24,433 nucleotides of DNA from Alphaproteobacteria bacterium UBA1303 (GTDB lineage: Bacteria > Pseudomonadota > Alphaproteobacteria > Micropepsales > Micropepsaceae): NCBI GenBank assembly GCA_002307315.1, contig DBTZ01000049.1, forward strand, positions 135,014 through 159,446, in the 5' to 3' direction. This document shows, piece after piece, positions 1-8,101 of the stretch. The position numbers and the translations under genes are program-made. Position 1 is the stretch's first letter. Each line of letters begins with the position of its first letter. The notes under the pieces are model-generated. The model had not been told where the DNA came from, did no database searches, and saw nothing but the letters and a program-made list of their open reading frames with translations.

Positions 1-2
1 AG

Positions 3-728
3 GCGGTGATTCCGGTCGATCTGTTCGGCCAGCCCGCCGATTACGACCAAATCGAGCCGATTGCGCGCCGCGAGGGCTTGAAGCTCTTATGCGACACCGC
101 CCAAGGCTTCGGCGGTGTGTACAAGGGCAAGACCACCGGTTCGATCGGCGATGCGGCGGCGACCAGCTTCTTCCCGGCCAAACCGCTCGGCTGCTACGGC
201 GACGGCGGCGCCACCTTCACCGACGACGACGATACCGCCGCTATCCTCCGCTCGCTGTGCAATCACGGCGCCGGGTCCGACCGTTACGACAACATCCGTA
301 TCGGGATGAATTCGCGGCTCGATACCATCCAAGCGGCGATTCTTTTGGAGAAGATCAAGATCTTCAAAGACGAAGTCGCCGTTCGCGGGCGCGTTGCCGC
401 CCGCTATAACGAGCTGCTGGGAAAATCGCACCGCATTGTAGTGCCGCGGCTGATCGACGGCGTAACCTCGACCTGGGCGCAGTACACCATTCAAGTGCCC
501 GACCGGCCGAAACTGATGGACGATCTGAAAGCCGCCGGCATTCCGACCGCGATCTACTATCCGATCCCGATGTCGAAGCAGCAGGCCTATGCCAAATTCC
601 CCGCAGTACCGACGCCCAATGCCGAGAAGATCGGCCGGCATGTGGTCAGCCTGCCCTTCCACCCCTATCTCGACGAAACGACCCAGGACAAAATTATCGA
701 AGCGGTGCTGGCCTCGGTCGGAGGCTGA
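3..728 (+). CDS. DegT/DnrJ/EryC1/StrS-family PLP-dependent sugar aminotransferase (5' truncated by window edge)
   Basis: The reading frame is already open at the left edge (Ala-Val-Ile-Pro-Val-Asp...), so this is the C-terminal part of a longer protein; the GTG at 6 is internal, not a start. About 240 residues are visible, and family members are usually 360-400 aa. Visible landmarks are the pyridine-binding Asp in CDTAQGFGG and the PLP Schiff-base lysine in SFFPAKPLG (Lys codon at 180-182), followed by GDGGA and NSRLDTIQAAIL. Known members transfer an amino group from glutamate to a keto group on a nucleotide sugar (WbpE/WlbC, PseC and similar enzymes) for surface-polysaccharide or glycoprotein synthesis. 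The local motifs resemble the WbpE-like group, but the substrate cannot be fixed because the N-terminus and the upstream neighbours are missing. A strong hairpin follows the stop, so this is probably the last gene of its operon. Confidence 0.9.
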   Translation, partial: AVIPVDLFGQPADYDQIEPIARREGLKLLCDTAQGFGGVYKGKTTGSIGDAAATSFFPAKPLGCYGDGGATFTDDDDTAAILRSLCNHGAGSDRYDNIRIGMNSRLDTIQAAILLEKIKIFKDEVAVRGRVAARYNELLGKSHRIVVPRLIDGVTSTWAQYTIQVPDRPKLMDDLKAAGIPTAIYYPIPMSKQQAYAKFPAVPTPNAEKIGRHVVSLPFHPYLDETTQDKIIEAVLASVGG

Positions 729-749
729 TCCGCTTATCCCGTCCACCGC

Positions 750-789
750 AAAGCCCGCAAGGCGGTTCCGAGCCTTGCGGGCTTTGCTT
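750..789 (+). terminator. Rho-independent terminator-like hairpin after the aminotransferase gene
   Basis: Perfect 14-bp inverted repeat AAAGCCCGCAAGGC (750-763) and GCCTTGCGGGCTTT (772-785) around an 8-nt loop. It begins about 20 nt after the aminotransferase stop. The T-run is short and interrupted (TTTGCTTT) but the stem is very stable. It separates the aminotransferase from the DUF3788 gene. Confidence 0.75.
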
Positions 790-819
790 TGGAACGGCAA
801 TGCGCCGTAGGATGGCGAT

Positions 820-1242
820 ATGGATATTCCGAACGCGTTCATCGGCAAGAAGAAACCACCCACGAATGCGGAAGTCTCCGCGGCATTGGGCACAACGTGG
901 CCACTCTGGCAACAACTGGCGAACGAGATGGCGGATCAGCATGCCGTTACCACACCGGAATGGTACTGCGCTTCGCAAAAATACGGCTGGTCGCTGCGGT
1001 TGAAGCGGAATAAGCGGACGATCATCCATTTAGCCCCCTGCAAAGGCTGTTTTAGGGCGCTGTTCATTCTCGACAACCAGGCGGTTGCCGCCGCGCTACA
1101 AAGCGATTTGCCGAAAGATTTGCTCAAAAAAATCAAGGACGCACCGACCTATAGCGAAGGAACCGGCGTCAAACTGACGGTAACGACCATCAAGGACTTG
1201 CCGACGTTGCACAAACTTGCCACGCTCAAACTGAGAAAATAA
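820..1242 (+). CDS. DUF3788 family protein
   Basis: This 140-aa soluble protein has no signal peptide or membrane segment. It matches the DUF3788 pattern along its length: a middle stretch with W-x-x-A-S-x-K-Y-G-W-S-L-R-L, a basic segment leading into CKGCF, then a helical tail with SDLPKDLL and a final lysine-rich strand. Family members are small standalone proteins of unknown biochemical function; the two cysteines in CKGC fall in the family's conserved core. The ATG at 820 has a GGATGG purine stretch about 6 nt upstream. The gene lies between the terminator hairpin and the FAD oxidoreductase (17-nt gap), with which it may be co-transcribed. No function is assigned. Confidence 0.8.
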   Translation: MDIPNAFIGKKKPPTNAEVSAALGTTWPLWQQLANEMADQHAVTTPEWYCASQKYGWSLRLKRNKRTIIHLAPCKGCFRALFILDNQAVAAALQSDLPKDLLKKIKDAPTYSEGTGVKLTVTTIKDLPTLHKLATLKLRK

Positions 1243-1259
1243 GCGGATTTTCGCCGATT

Positions 1260-2663
1260 ATGAACGCCGACACCGCCGCAAAACTTAAATTCCTGCTCGG
1301 CCCGCGCGGGTTTTCGGAAGACCCGGCCGAGATCGCCCCGCATCTGGAAGAGTGGCGCGGCAAATATCACGGCCGTTCTGCCGCGATGCTGAAACCGGCC
1401 TCGACCGCCGAGGTGGCCGCGATCTTGAAGATTTGCCGCGAGACGGATACGCCGGTGGTGCCCCAGGGCGGCAATACCGGTCTGGTCGGCGCCCAACTGC
1501 CGCATAACGGCGAAATCATCCTCAGTCTCGAACGGATGCGGGCGATCCGAACCGTCGATGCCGACGGCGGCTATCTGATCGCCGAAGCCGGCGTGACGCT
1601 GACCGAAGCGCACCAAGCCGCCGACGATGCCGGCCTGATGCTGCCGCTTTCGATGGCGTCGGAGGGCAGCGCCACCGTTGGCGGCGCGCTGTCCACCAAT
1701 GCCGGCGGCATCAACGTGCTGCGCTACGGCATGGCGCGCGAGCAAACGCTGGGGCTGGAGGTCGTGCTGGCGGACGGCCGCGTGCTCGACCTGCTGCGCA
1801 GTTTGCGCAAGGACAACACCGGCTACGATTTGAAACAGCTTTTTATCGGCGCCGAAGGCACCCTCGGCGTCGTCACCGCGGCGTGCTTGCGCCTGTTGCC
1901 GCGTCCGGCACTGCGGGCGACCGCTTTTCTGGCGGTGCCGGACGTCGATTCCGCCCTGAAGATCCTCACCCGCGTGCAAGGCGCCACCGGCGGCATGGTC
2001 AATGCCTGCGAACTGGTGCCGCGTTACGGGATGGAGCTGGTGACCAAGCACATGGGGGCGCGCGATCCTTTCTCCGTCCCCTCCCCCTGGTATGTGCTGA
2101 TTGAAGTTTCCGGCGCGCCGATGTTGAAAGACGTTTTCGAAGAAGCCCTAAGCACGGCGCTGGAAGACGGCCTGGCGAGCGATGCGGCGATCGCCGCATC
2201 CGAAACGCAGCGTCTTGCCTTATGGCAGCTTCGCGAAGGCATGTCAGAGGCGGAAAAACGCGAGGCCCCGTCGTTTAAGCACGACGTCGCCGTACCGGTG
2301 AGCGCACAGGGCGCCTTTATCGACCGGGCCATTGCCGCGGTGGCCGCCTTCGAACCGAAAATCATGCCGATGGTGTTCGGCCATTTGGGCGACGGCAACC
2401 TGCATTTCAACTTCATGATCCCGAAGGGTTGCGAAGACCTGCTCGACCGCTGGGACGACGTGGCGAGCGTGGTCTATGCCGTGGTGAAGGAATTTACCGG
2501 CACGATCAGCGCCGAACACGGCATCGGGGTGATGAAGCGGCAGGAACTCGCGAAACTTCGCAGTTCAACCGAGATCGACGCCATGCGCGTGTTGAAGGCC
2601 GCGTTCGACCCCAAGAACATCCTCAATCCCGGCAAGCTGCTGCCGGACGGGACCGAAGGTTAA
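1260..2663 (+). CDS. FAD-binding oxidoreductase, GlcD / D-2-hydroxyglutarate dehydrogenase type
   Basis: 467 aa, the full family length. The N-terminal half is a PCMH-type FAD domain (about residues 35-215): VVPQGGNTGLVGAQ contacts the FAD pyrophosphate, and ATVGGALSTNAGG and FIGAEGTLGVVT follow. The C-terminal half is an FAD-oxidase_C domain with VFGHLGDGNLHFN (His around 378) and SAEHGIGVMKR, the usual substrate- and metal-site motifs, ending in NPGKLLP. Relatives oxidise 2-hydroxy acids (D-lactate, glycolate subunit GlcD, D-2-hydroxyglutarate) and pass electrons to quinone, ETF or cytochrome. No GlcE/GlcF partner is adjacent, which favours a single-subunit D-2-hydroxyacid dehydrogenase. 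The exact substrate is an inference. The ribosome site before the ATG at 1260 is weak, consistent with read-through from the DUF3788 gene. The stop codon overlaps the first half of a CtrA-like box. Confidence 0.88.
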   Translation: MNADTAAKLKFLLGPRGFSEDPAEIAPHLEEWRGKYHGRSAAMLKPASTAEVAAILKICRETDTPVVPQGGNTGLVGAQLPHNGEIILSLERMRAIRTVDADGGYLIAEAGVTLTEAHQAADDAGLMLPLSMASEGSATVGGALSTNAGGINVLRYGMAREQTLGLEVVLADGRVLDLLRSLRKDNTGYDLKQLFIGAEGTLGVVTAACLRLLPRPALRATAFLAVPDVDSALKILTRVQGATGGMVNACELVPRYGMELVTKHMGARDPFSVPSPWYVLIEVSGAPMLKDVFEEALSTALEDGLASDAAIAASETQRLALWQLREGMSEAEKREAPSFKHDVAVPVSAQGAFIDRAIAAVAAFEPKIMPMVFGHLGDGNLHFNFMIPKGCEDLLDRWDDVASVVYAVVKEFTGTISAEHGIGVMKRQELAKLRSSTEIDAMRVLKAAFDPKNILNPGKLLPDGTEG

Positions 2664-2675
2664 CGACGGTTTAAC
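2660..2675 (+). promoter_or_regulatory. Candidate CtrA-binding box (TTAA-N7-TTAAC) upstream of chemotaxis operon 1
   Basis: TTAA (2660-2663), seven bases, then TTAAC (2671-2675) exactly fit the published alphaproteobacterial CtrA consensus TTAA-N7-TTAA(C). The first half overlaps the stop codon of the oxidoreductase. The box lies about 100 nt before the STAS/CheY/CheA operon, and a further TTAA half-site occurs at 2710-2713. The sequence also reads as an inverted repeat (GGTTAA/TTAACC), so another dimeric regulator is possible. Binding is inferred. Confidence 0.5.
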
Positions 2676-2777
2676 CGCACCCTATATGCGGTTGCGGATT
2701 CACAGCCAGTTAATACTCAAAGCTGTACTCTTCCTGCGGGAAACCAGCCTGATATGGCAACCTGCAGGAGTGCCGCC

Positions 2778-3098
2778 TTGTCGGATCAGAACGAAACCGC
2801 CGCTATCGTAAGGCTAGGCGCCAGCGTCGGCCTTCACAGCATCGCCCAAACCCATCGCACGTTGTGCGAAGCGTTTGCCAAATATGACGACATTGCCGTC
2901 GATGCGACGGGAATCATCGAAACCGACCTGTCGTTGGTCCAGCTCATCGAATCCGCCCGGCTGACCGCCGTCGAGCAGCGCAAGCGCTTTGCGCTCACCG
3001 CCCCCGCCGCCGGACCGCTGCACGAAACCCTGAGGCGCGGCGGGTTCCTCAATCCCGATACGCCGTCCGCACGCTTCTGGCTGCATCTAGGAGACTGA
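2778..3098 (+). CDS. Small STAS-domain protein heading chemosensory operon 1
   Basis: About 106 aa and soluble. The fold pattern is that of a STAS/anti-anti-sigma-like domain: strand (AAIVRLG), helix (SIAQTHRTLCEAFAKY), the strand DIAVDATGI, then LSLVQLIESARLTAVEQ and the closing strand FALTAP. In classical SpoIIAA-type proteins a Ser or Thr follows the Asp of the central strand; here the segment reads DATGIIETDLS, so phosphorylation is possible but not evident. I chose the TTG at 2778 because AGGAG (2766-2770) lies 7 nt before it; an in-frame ATG at 2754 has only a poor site and adds 8 residues. It is 3 nt from the CheY gene and clearly in the same operon. Small STAS proteins beside cheY/cheA recur in chemosensory operons, but their role is not settled. 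Confidence 0.75.
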   Translation: MSDQNETAAIVRLGASVGLHSIAQTHRTLCEAFAKYDDIAVDATGIIETDLSLVQLIESARLTAVEQRKRFALTAPAAGPLHETLRRGGFLNPDTPSARFWLHLGD

Positions 3099-3101
3099 AA
3101 C

Positions 3102-3467
3102 ATGGCCGCAATCCTGACGGTGGACGATTCCGCCAGCATCCGCCACACCGTGAAGATCGCGCTCGGTCGAGAAGGGCACACCATCGGCGAGGCCCAGGAC
3201 GGCGAGGAAGGTCTCGCCAAGGCCGATGCCGAAAAATACGACCTGATCCTGGTCGATCTCAACATGCCGGGCATGGACGGCATGACCATGATCCGCGAGT
3301 TGCGCAAGAAACCGTTGCAGGCGGGCGTGCCGATCCTGTTCCTCTCGACCGAATCCGACATATCGGTCAAGCGCGAGGCCAAGGCGGCAGGCGCCACCGG
3401 CTGGCTGACCAAGCCGTTCGATGCCGACCAATTGGTGCATATCGTCAACAAAGTCCTGGCGAAATGA
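3102..3467 (+). CDS. cheY: CheY-like single-domain response regulator (operon 1)
   Basis: 121 aa, only a receiver domain. The acidic pair is D8/D9, the phospho-acceptor D52 sits in VDLNMPGMDG, the conserved hydroxyl residue is S82 in FLST, and K104 sits in TKPF. All catalytic positions needed for phosphorylation by a CheA are present, and there is no output domain. The start has a GGAG site upstream and follows the STAS stop by 3 nt. The stop overlaps the cheA start (ATGA), implying translational coupling. It should take phosphate from the CheA encoded next. The output could be the flagellar switch or another target; the sequence does not decide. Confidence 0.93.
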   Translation: MAAILTVDDSASIRHTVKIALGREGHTIGEAQDGEEGLAKADAEKYDLILVDLNMPGMDGMTMIRELRKKPLQAGVPILFLSTESDISVKREAKAAGATGWLTKPFDADQLVHIVNKVLAK

Positions 3468-5359
3468 GCGCATCCGATTCCGTCGAGATTTTCCGGGCCG
3501 AGGCGCAGGAGCTTCTGGAGCGCCTTGAAAACGGCCTGTTGGATCTCGAACGGAAGCCGGACGACCTCGGCACCGTCGCCACCGTATTCCGCGCGCTGCA
3601 CACGCTAAAGGGATCCGGCGCGATGTACGGTTTCAACGCGTTGTCGCAGTTTGCCCACCACTTCGAGACCGCCTTCGACCGCGTGCGCAAGGGCACGGCC
3701 AAGACGACGTCGTCACTGATCGCCGTCAGCTTACGTGCGCTCGACAAATTGCGCATGCTGGCCGAAACCCCGGCAGCCACGGACGACGGCTGCGCCGCGC
3801 TGATCGCCGACCTGGAACAGACGGTGGGCGGCAAGAATGCCCCCGCGCAATGGCGCATTTATCTCCGTTTTGCGCCGGATGCCTTGAAGAACGGCACCAG
3901 ACCGCTGCCGCTGCTCGACGAACTTTGCGCGCTCGGCGATGCGCGGATAACCGCGTTGACCGACGATCTGCCGCGCCTCGATACCCTGATCCCCGACGAG
4001 TGCCGCCTTGCCTGGGAGGTGCATCTGGCCACCGACCGGCCGCGTTCCGACATCGATAATGTATTCGTCTTCGCCGCCGACGACATGACGATCAAGATCG
4101 AGTCGATCGGTGCAACCGATCATCCGCCCGCCCCCCCTTCGCAAGCGGCGGATACGGCAGCCGCCGGACCGTCGGCGGCGATGAAATTCGGCGAAACCTT
4201 GCGCATTCCCGCCGACCGGCTCGACGATCTGATGAACCGGATCGGCGAACTGGTGATTGCGCAATCGCGCCTCAAGCAAGTGGCGCAGGTCAGTCACGAT
4301 CTCGTCTTGCGCTCGGTGGCCGAAGAAATCGAGCGTCTCGCCTCGGATTTGCGCGACTCGATGATGACGGTGCGCATGGTGCCGATCGCCCAGTTATTCG
4401 GCCGCTTCCGCCGGTTGATCCAGGATCTCGCCCGCGAAACCGGCAAGAAGATCGACTTCATTACTCAAGGCGAGGCCACCGAACTCGACAAATCGGTGAT
4501 CGAACGCCTCTCCGATCCGCTGGTTCACCTTATCCGCAACGCGGTGGATCACGGGCTCGAAACCCCGGAAAGTCGCTTAAGCGCCGGCAAACCGGAAGTC
4601 GGACGGCTGACGCTTTCCGCCTATCAGACCGGTACGGAAGTGGTGATCCACATCGACGACGACGGCCGCGGTATCGATCATGCCAAAGTGCGCGCCAAGG
4701 CCGAAGAAAACGGTCTGATCCAACCCGGCGACCAAATCGGCGAACGCGAACTTATGCAAATCATTTTCTTGCCCGGGTTTTCGACCGTCGGCACCGTGAC
4801 CAATCTGTCGGGGCGCGGCGTCGGCATGGATGTGGTCAAGCGCACCATCGAGACCTTGCGCGGCACGATCGGCATCGCCAGTTCGCCGGGGGCCGGATGC
4901 CGGGTATCCCTGCGCATTCCGCTGACGCTGGCGATTATCGACGGACTGCTGGTGCGCGTCGGCGATGCCCGCTACGTCATCCCCTTGGCGGCGGTCGAGG
5001 AATGCGTCGAGCTGCCCGCCGACCGCGATATGGGTTCGCAGGGCTGCTGCATGCTTACCTTGCGCGACCGGTTGGTGCCCTTCATTTGTCTGCACGAAGC
5101 GTTCGGTCTGACCTTCGAACGCGAGGAACACCGCAAGGTCGTGGTGGTTTCGTCCGCCGGTGAACAAATTGGCTTGGTGGTCGATCAGATTTTCGGCGGC
5201 CACCAGACCGTGATCAAGCCGTTGTCGCCTTTTCATACGCGGGTCGGTTCGTTCTCCGGCGCCACCATTCTCGGCGACGGTTCCGTGGCGCTGATCATCG
5301 ACGTGGCCAACCTGATCGCCGCCGGACGGGAAAACGAGGAGCGGCGACAAGCCGGATGA
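3464..5359 (+). CDS. cheA: Chemotaxis histidine kinase CheA (operon 1)
   Basis: 631 aa, cytoplasmic. Domain order: HPt (about 1-105) with phospho-acceptor H46 in ALHTLKGSGAM; an intermediate P2-like region (about 128-215); an Ala/Pro linker; a dimerisation domain (about 243-305); an ATPase domain with N-box HLIRNAVDHGLE (near 354), G1 DDDGRGID and G2 GRGVGMDVVK; and a C-terminal CheW-like regulatory domain (about 487-620). There is no receiver domain, unlike the CheA of operon 2. It autophosphorylates on His and passes phosphate to CheY, under control of the MCP through CheW. It overlaps the preceding cheY by 4 nt, and cheW starts 4 nt after its stop. All catalytic motifs look intact. Confidence 0.96.
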   Translation: MSASDSVEIFRAEAQELLERLENGLLDLERKPDDLGTVATVFRALHTLKGSGAMYGFNALSQFAHHFETAFDRVRKGTAKTTSSLIAVSLRALDKLRMLAETPAATDDGCAALIADLEQTVGGKNAPAQWRIYLRFAPDALKNGTRPLPLLDELCALGDARITALTDDLPRLDTLIPDECRLAWEVHLATDRPRSDIDNVFVFAADDMTIKIESIGATDHPPAPPSQAADTAAAGPSAAMKFGETLRIPADRLDDLMNRIGELVIAQSRLKQVAQVSHDLVLRSVAEEIERLASDLRDSMMTVRMVPIAQLFGRFRRLIQDLARETGKKIDFITQGEATELDKSVIERLSDPLVHLIRNAVDHGLETPESRLSAGKPEVGRLTLSAYQTGTEVVIHIDDDGRGIDHAKVRAKAEENGLIQPGDQIGERELMQIIFLPGFSTVGTVTNLSGRGVGMDVVKRTIETLRGTIGIASSPGAGCRVSLRIPLTLAIIDGLLVRVGDARYVIPLAAVEECVELPADRDMGSQGCCMLTLRDRLVPFICLHEAFGLTFEREEHRKVVVVSSAGEQIGLVVDQIFGGHQTVIKPLSPFHTRVGSFSGATILGDGSVALIIDVANLIAAGRENEERRQAG

Positions 5360-5363
5360 AATT

Positions 5364-5864
5364 ATGAACGAAGCGTACGACATTGCCTGGAACGACGAGG
5401 ACAAAATCGAGGCACTGACTTTCGACATTCTCGATCAGTCTTTTGCGATCGAAGCCGATCTGGTGCATGAAATCGTCGATCCGATCCACGAAACCGCCGT
5501 GCCCGGCAGCGAGCCGTTGGTCGGCTGTGTCGTCAATTTCCGCGGCCGGATCATTCCGCTGGCGAATCTGCATCGCACCTTCGGGCTGGCAAAGACGGAT
5601 GTCGGCCCGGACAGCCGGATCGTGGTCATCGAACTGACCGTACAAGACGAGAGCTGTCTGATCGGCCTCAAGGTAGATCGGGTGCATGAAGTCGTCGCGT
5701 TGAGCAGATGCGCCGCGGAAGCGCCGCCGCATATCGGTTTGCGCTTCGACCGTACGCTAATCCGCTGTTTGATCAAACGCGACGACGCGATCATCGCGAT
5801 TCCCGACCTGTCGCGGATATTCGCCCTGCCCCCGCACGGACGGAAAGCTTTTTCCACGCATTAA
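5364..5864 (+). CDS. cheW: CheW coupling protein (operon 1, first copy)
   Basis: 166 aa, a single CheW domain of two SH3-like barrels. Diagnostic stretches are EALTFDILDQSFAIEAD, VHEIVDP, the NFRGRIIPLANLH core (the Arg/Gly/Pro signature that contacts CheA and receptor), LIGLKVDRVHEVV, and the closing IAIPDLSRIF. It tethers CheA to the methyl-accepting protein encoded directly downstream. The N-terminus carries an extra acidic segment (AWNDEDK) before the domain. Spacing is 4 nt to cheA and 14 nt to the MCP gene. It differs clearly in sequence from the second CheW of the operon, so the two are not a recent duplication. Confidence 0.93.
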   Translation: MNEAYDIAWNDEDKIEALTFDILDQSFAIEADLVHEIVDPIHETAVPGSEPLVGCVVNFRGRIIPLANLHRTFGLAKTDVGPDSRIVVIELTVQDESCLIGLKVDRVHEVVALSRCAAEAPPHIGLRFDRTLIRCLIKRDDAIIAIPDLSRIFALPPHGRKAFSTH

Positions 5865-5878
5865 CGATCGAGGGTGAC

Positions 5879-7648
5879 ATGCGCCTGACTATTAAACGCA
5901 AAATGATCATGACCTTCGGCCTGATCGGCGTCATCATGCTTTGCATCGCCGGAATGAGCATTACCGGTATGGCCGATCTTAACGGCCGGATCGAAGCGGT
6001 CGGCAACCATGCGGCGGAACGGATGCGTATCGCCACGACGATCCGCACCAAACTGTTCGAGAACTCGCGATCGGCGCTGAACATAGCGATCGACAAGATG
6101 CCGGACGCGAGGCGGATGTGGCAACAGAGGCTGCTGGACGTGCGCCGCGACATGATCGATCTGCTTGATCGCGGCGTTGCCATCTCGGCCGGTCAGGAAC
6201 AGGCGAATTTCGAAAAAATCCGCGAGGTGTGGCTTGCGTCGCGGCCGGTCGAAGACCGGATGATCGCCCAATGGATCTCGGGAAAATCGGGCGACGGAGA
6301 GCTGAAGGAATTGCGCGCCATTCTGCAGCAGATTAACGCATTGTCGCTCGAAACCGTGCGGCTGACCCGCGAAAGCATTGCGGTACAAACCGCCGATGCA
6401 AACGACTATTATCATAACATCAGAACGTTGCTGATTGTTTTTTCGTTGACGACGCTGCTGGCGGCAGGCGCCTCCGGCGTCTGGATCATGCGCAACATCA
6501 GCCGTGGGCTGATAAAAATTTCGCTGCTGGCGGAAACGGTGGCGAGCGGCGATTTGGAGATTAAAACCGAAACCTCGGCGAACGACGAAATCAAAGACGT
6601 CATCGACAAGGTTCATGCCATGACGAGAAACTTGAGGGCGACGGCGTCGGTGGCCGATATGATCGCCGAAGGGTATCTTACCGTCGATCCCAAACCGCTA
6701 TCGGAAAAGGACATGCTCGGCAACGCGCTGTCGCGCATGGTGGCGCATTTGCGTACGGTGGTATCCGGCGCGATCATCGCCTCGAACACGGTATCGAGCG
6801 GCAGCCAGGAAGTGTCGGAGACCGCCGAAAAGGTAAGCCGCGGCGCCGCCGAACAGGCCGCCGCCGCCGAGGAAGCCGCCGCGTCGATGGAGGAGATGAC
6901 CGAGAACATCAAGCAGAACGCCAAGAACGCCGCCGAAACCGAAAAAATTTCGCGCAAATCGGCCAAGGACGCCGAAACCAGCGGCGAAGCGGTAGCCAGG
7001 GCGATCGAAGCGATGCAAACCATCGCAGACAAGATCAAGATTGTGCAGGAAATCGCCCGTCAAACCGACCTTCTCGCCCTCAACGCCGCGGTGGAAGCCG
7101 CCCGCGCCGGCGAACACGGTAAGGGCTTCGCCGTGGTCGCTTCGGAAGTACGCAAGCTGGCGGAAAGAAGCCAGACCGCGGCAACCGAAATCAGTGCGGT
7201 CTCGGCGGAAACCGTTATGGCCTCCCAATTTGCCGGCGATATGCTGTCGCGGCTGGTGCCGGACATCCGCAAGACCGCCGACTTGGTTTCCGACATCTCG
7301 ACCGCCTGCCGCGAGCAGGACATCGGGGCTTCGCAAATCAACGACGCCATCCGTCAGCTCGACCGGGTGACCCAGGACAACGCCGCGTCGGCCGAACGGA
7401 TGTCGGCTACATCGGAAGAACTGGCCGGCCAAGCCGGAGAGTTACGCAATTCGATCGCCTATTTCCGCACCGAGGTGCAAAACAGCCGCGACCCCGCCGC
7501 CTATCGCGCCGCCACGGCGGCGGCGGCGGCACCGATCAAGTCGCGCACGACCGTGGCAGAGCAGCAGACGAGGGCCAGAATATTTGCCGACGATATGGTC
7601 AAAAAAGGCGATACCAGCGGCGATGCGACCTTCTTCGAGTTCGGCTGA
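5879..7648 (+). CDS. Methyl-accepting chemotaxis protein with tandem HAMP-like segments (operon 1)
   Basis: 589 aa. TM1 is about 9-31, followed by a helical periplasmic sensor of four-helix-bundle type (about 35-182), TM2 about 183-206 and HAMP. A second HAMP-like stretch ending in an EGYLTVDPKPLS-type linker follows. The signalling domain contains alanine/glutamate-rich methylation helices (EQAAAAEEAAASMEEM) and a hairpin tip (about 389-425) reading QTDLLALNAAVEAARAGE. There is no CheR-binding pentapeptide at the C-terminus, which ends in an Ala-rich stretch and FFEFG. The ATG at 5879 is preceded by GAGGG and follows the cheW stop by 14 nt; the frame is open further upstream but that overlaps cheW. 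The stop overlaps the next cheW (TGATG). The ligand is unknown. The likely methylation region is present although the operon encodes no CheR or CheB. Confidence 0.93.
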   Translation: MRLTIKRKMIMTFGLIGVIMLCIAGMSITGMADLNGRIEAVGNHAAERMRIATTIRTKLFENSRSALNIAIDKMPDARRMWQQRLLDVRRDMIDLLDRGVAISAGQEQANFEKIREVWLASRPVEDRMIAQWISGKSGDGELKELRAILQQINALSLETVRLTRESIAVQTADANDYYHNIRTLLIVFSLTTLLAAGASGVWIMRNISRGLIKISLLAETVASGDLEIKTETSANDEIKDVIDKVHAMTRNLRATASVADMIAEGYLTVDPKPLSEKDMLGNALSRMVAHLRTVVSGAIIASNTVSSGSQEVSETAEKVSRGAAEQAAAAEEAAASMEEMTENIKQNAKNAAETEKISRKSAKDAETSGEAVARAIEAMQTIADKIKIVQEIARQTDLLALNAAVEAARAGEHGKGFAVVASEVRKLAERSQTAATEISAVSAETVMASQFAGDMLSRLVPDIRKTADLVSDISTACREQDIGASQINDAIRQLDRVTQDNAASAERMSATSEELAGQAGELRNSIAYFRTEVQNSRDPAAYRAATAAAAAPIKSRTTVAEQQTRARIFADDMVKKGDTSGDATFFEFG

Positions 7649-8094
7649 TGGCGGAAACGCAATATGTCAGCTTGAGCCTGGCGGCAGAGACTTTTGCCGT
7701 TTCGGTATCGCTGGTACGCGAGATTCTCGACTATGCCGATCCGTTCCGCCTGCCCGGAGCCCCGGCGCATCTGCTCGGATTGATCGAGGTACGCGGGACG
7801 CCGGTACCGGTGATTTCCTTGCGCCGCCGGTTCGGTCTGCCGGATAGCCCCGTCGACGAGGCGACCCGCATTCTGGTGATCGAGATACCGCGCGGCGGCG
7901 ATGTCGTTCCGCTGGGATTGATGGCGGACCGGGTGTGCGACGTGCTCGCCATCGAGCCGTCTGATTGCACCATGCCGTGGACGGGAAACGGAGCCGGCTG
8001 CATTTCCGGCGTCGTCCGTCGCGGCGGTCAATTCGTCGCCATACTGGACGTCGTCAAACTGCTCGCCGATCAGATCGAAGCGACGGCGGCCTGA
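7648..8094 (+). CDS. cheW: CheW coupling protein (operon 1, second copy)
   Basis: 148 aa, a minimal CheW domain. It opens with YVSLSLAAETFAVSVSLVREIL and has the conserved HLLGLIEVRGTPVPVISLRRRFG core, the GLMADRVCDVL segment and a final FVAILDVVKLL strand. It is translationally coupled to the MCP gene (overlapping TGATG) and is the last gene of operon 1. Its stop lies only 7 bp from the end of the convergent CheZ-like gene. Having two CheW proteins with one CheA and one MCP suggests that they mediate different contacts in the array, or that one links CheA to receptors encoded elsewhere; this is inference. Confidence 0.93.
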   Translation: MAETQYVSLSLAAETFAVSVSLVREILDYADPFRLPGAPAHLLGLIEVRGTPVPVISLRRRFGLPDSPVDEATRILVIEIPRGGDVVPLGLMADRVCDVLAIEPSDCTMPWTGNGAGCISGVVRRGGQFVAILDVVKLLADQIEATAA

Positions 8095-8101
8095 ACCGGC
8101 A

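Noticed and set aside
5850..5865. TTTT-N7-TTAAC before the operon 1 MCP as a second CtrA site
   Set aside because: The first half-site does not match TTAA, and the position is inside a tightly packed operon at a stop codon.
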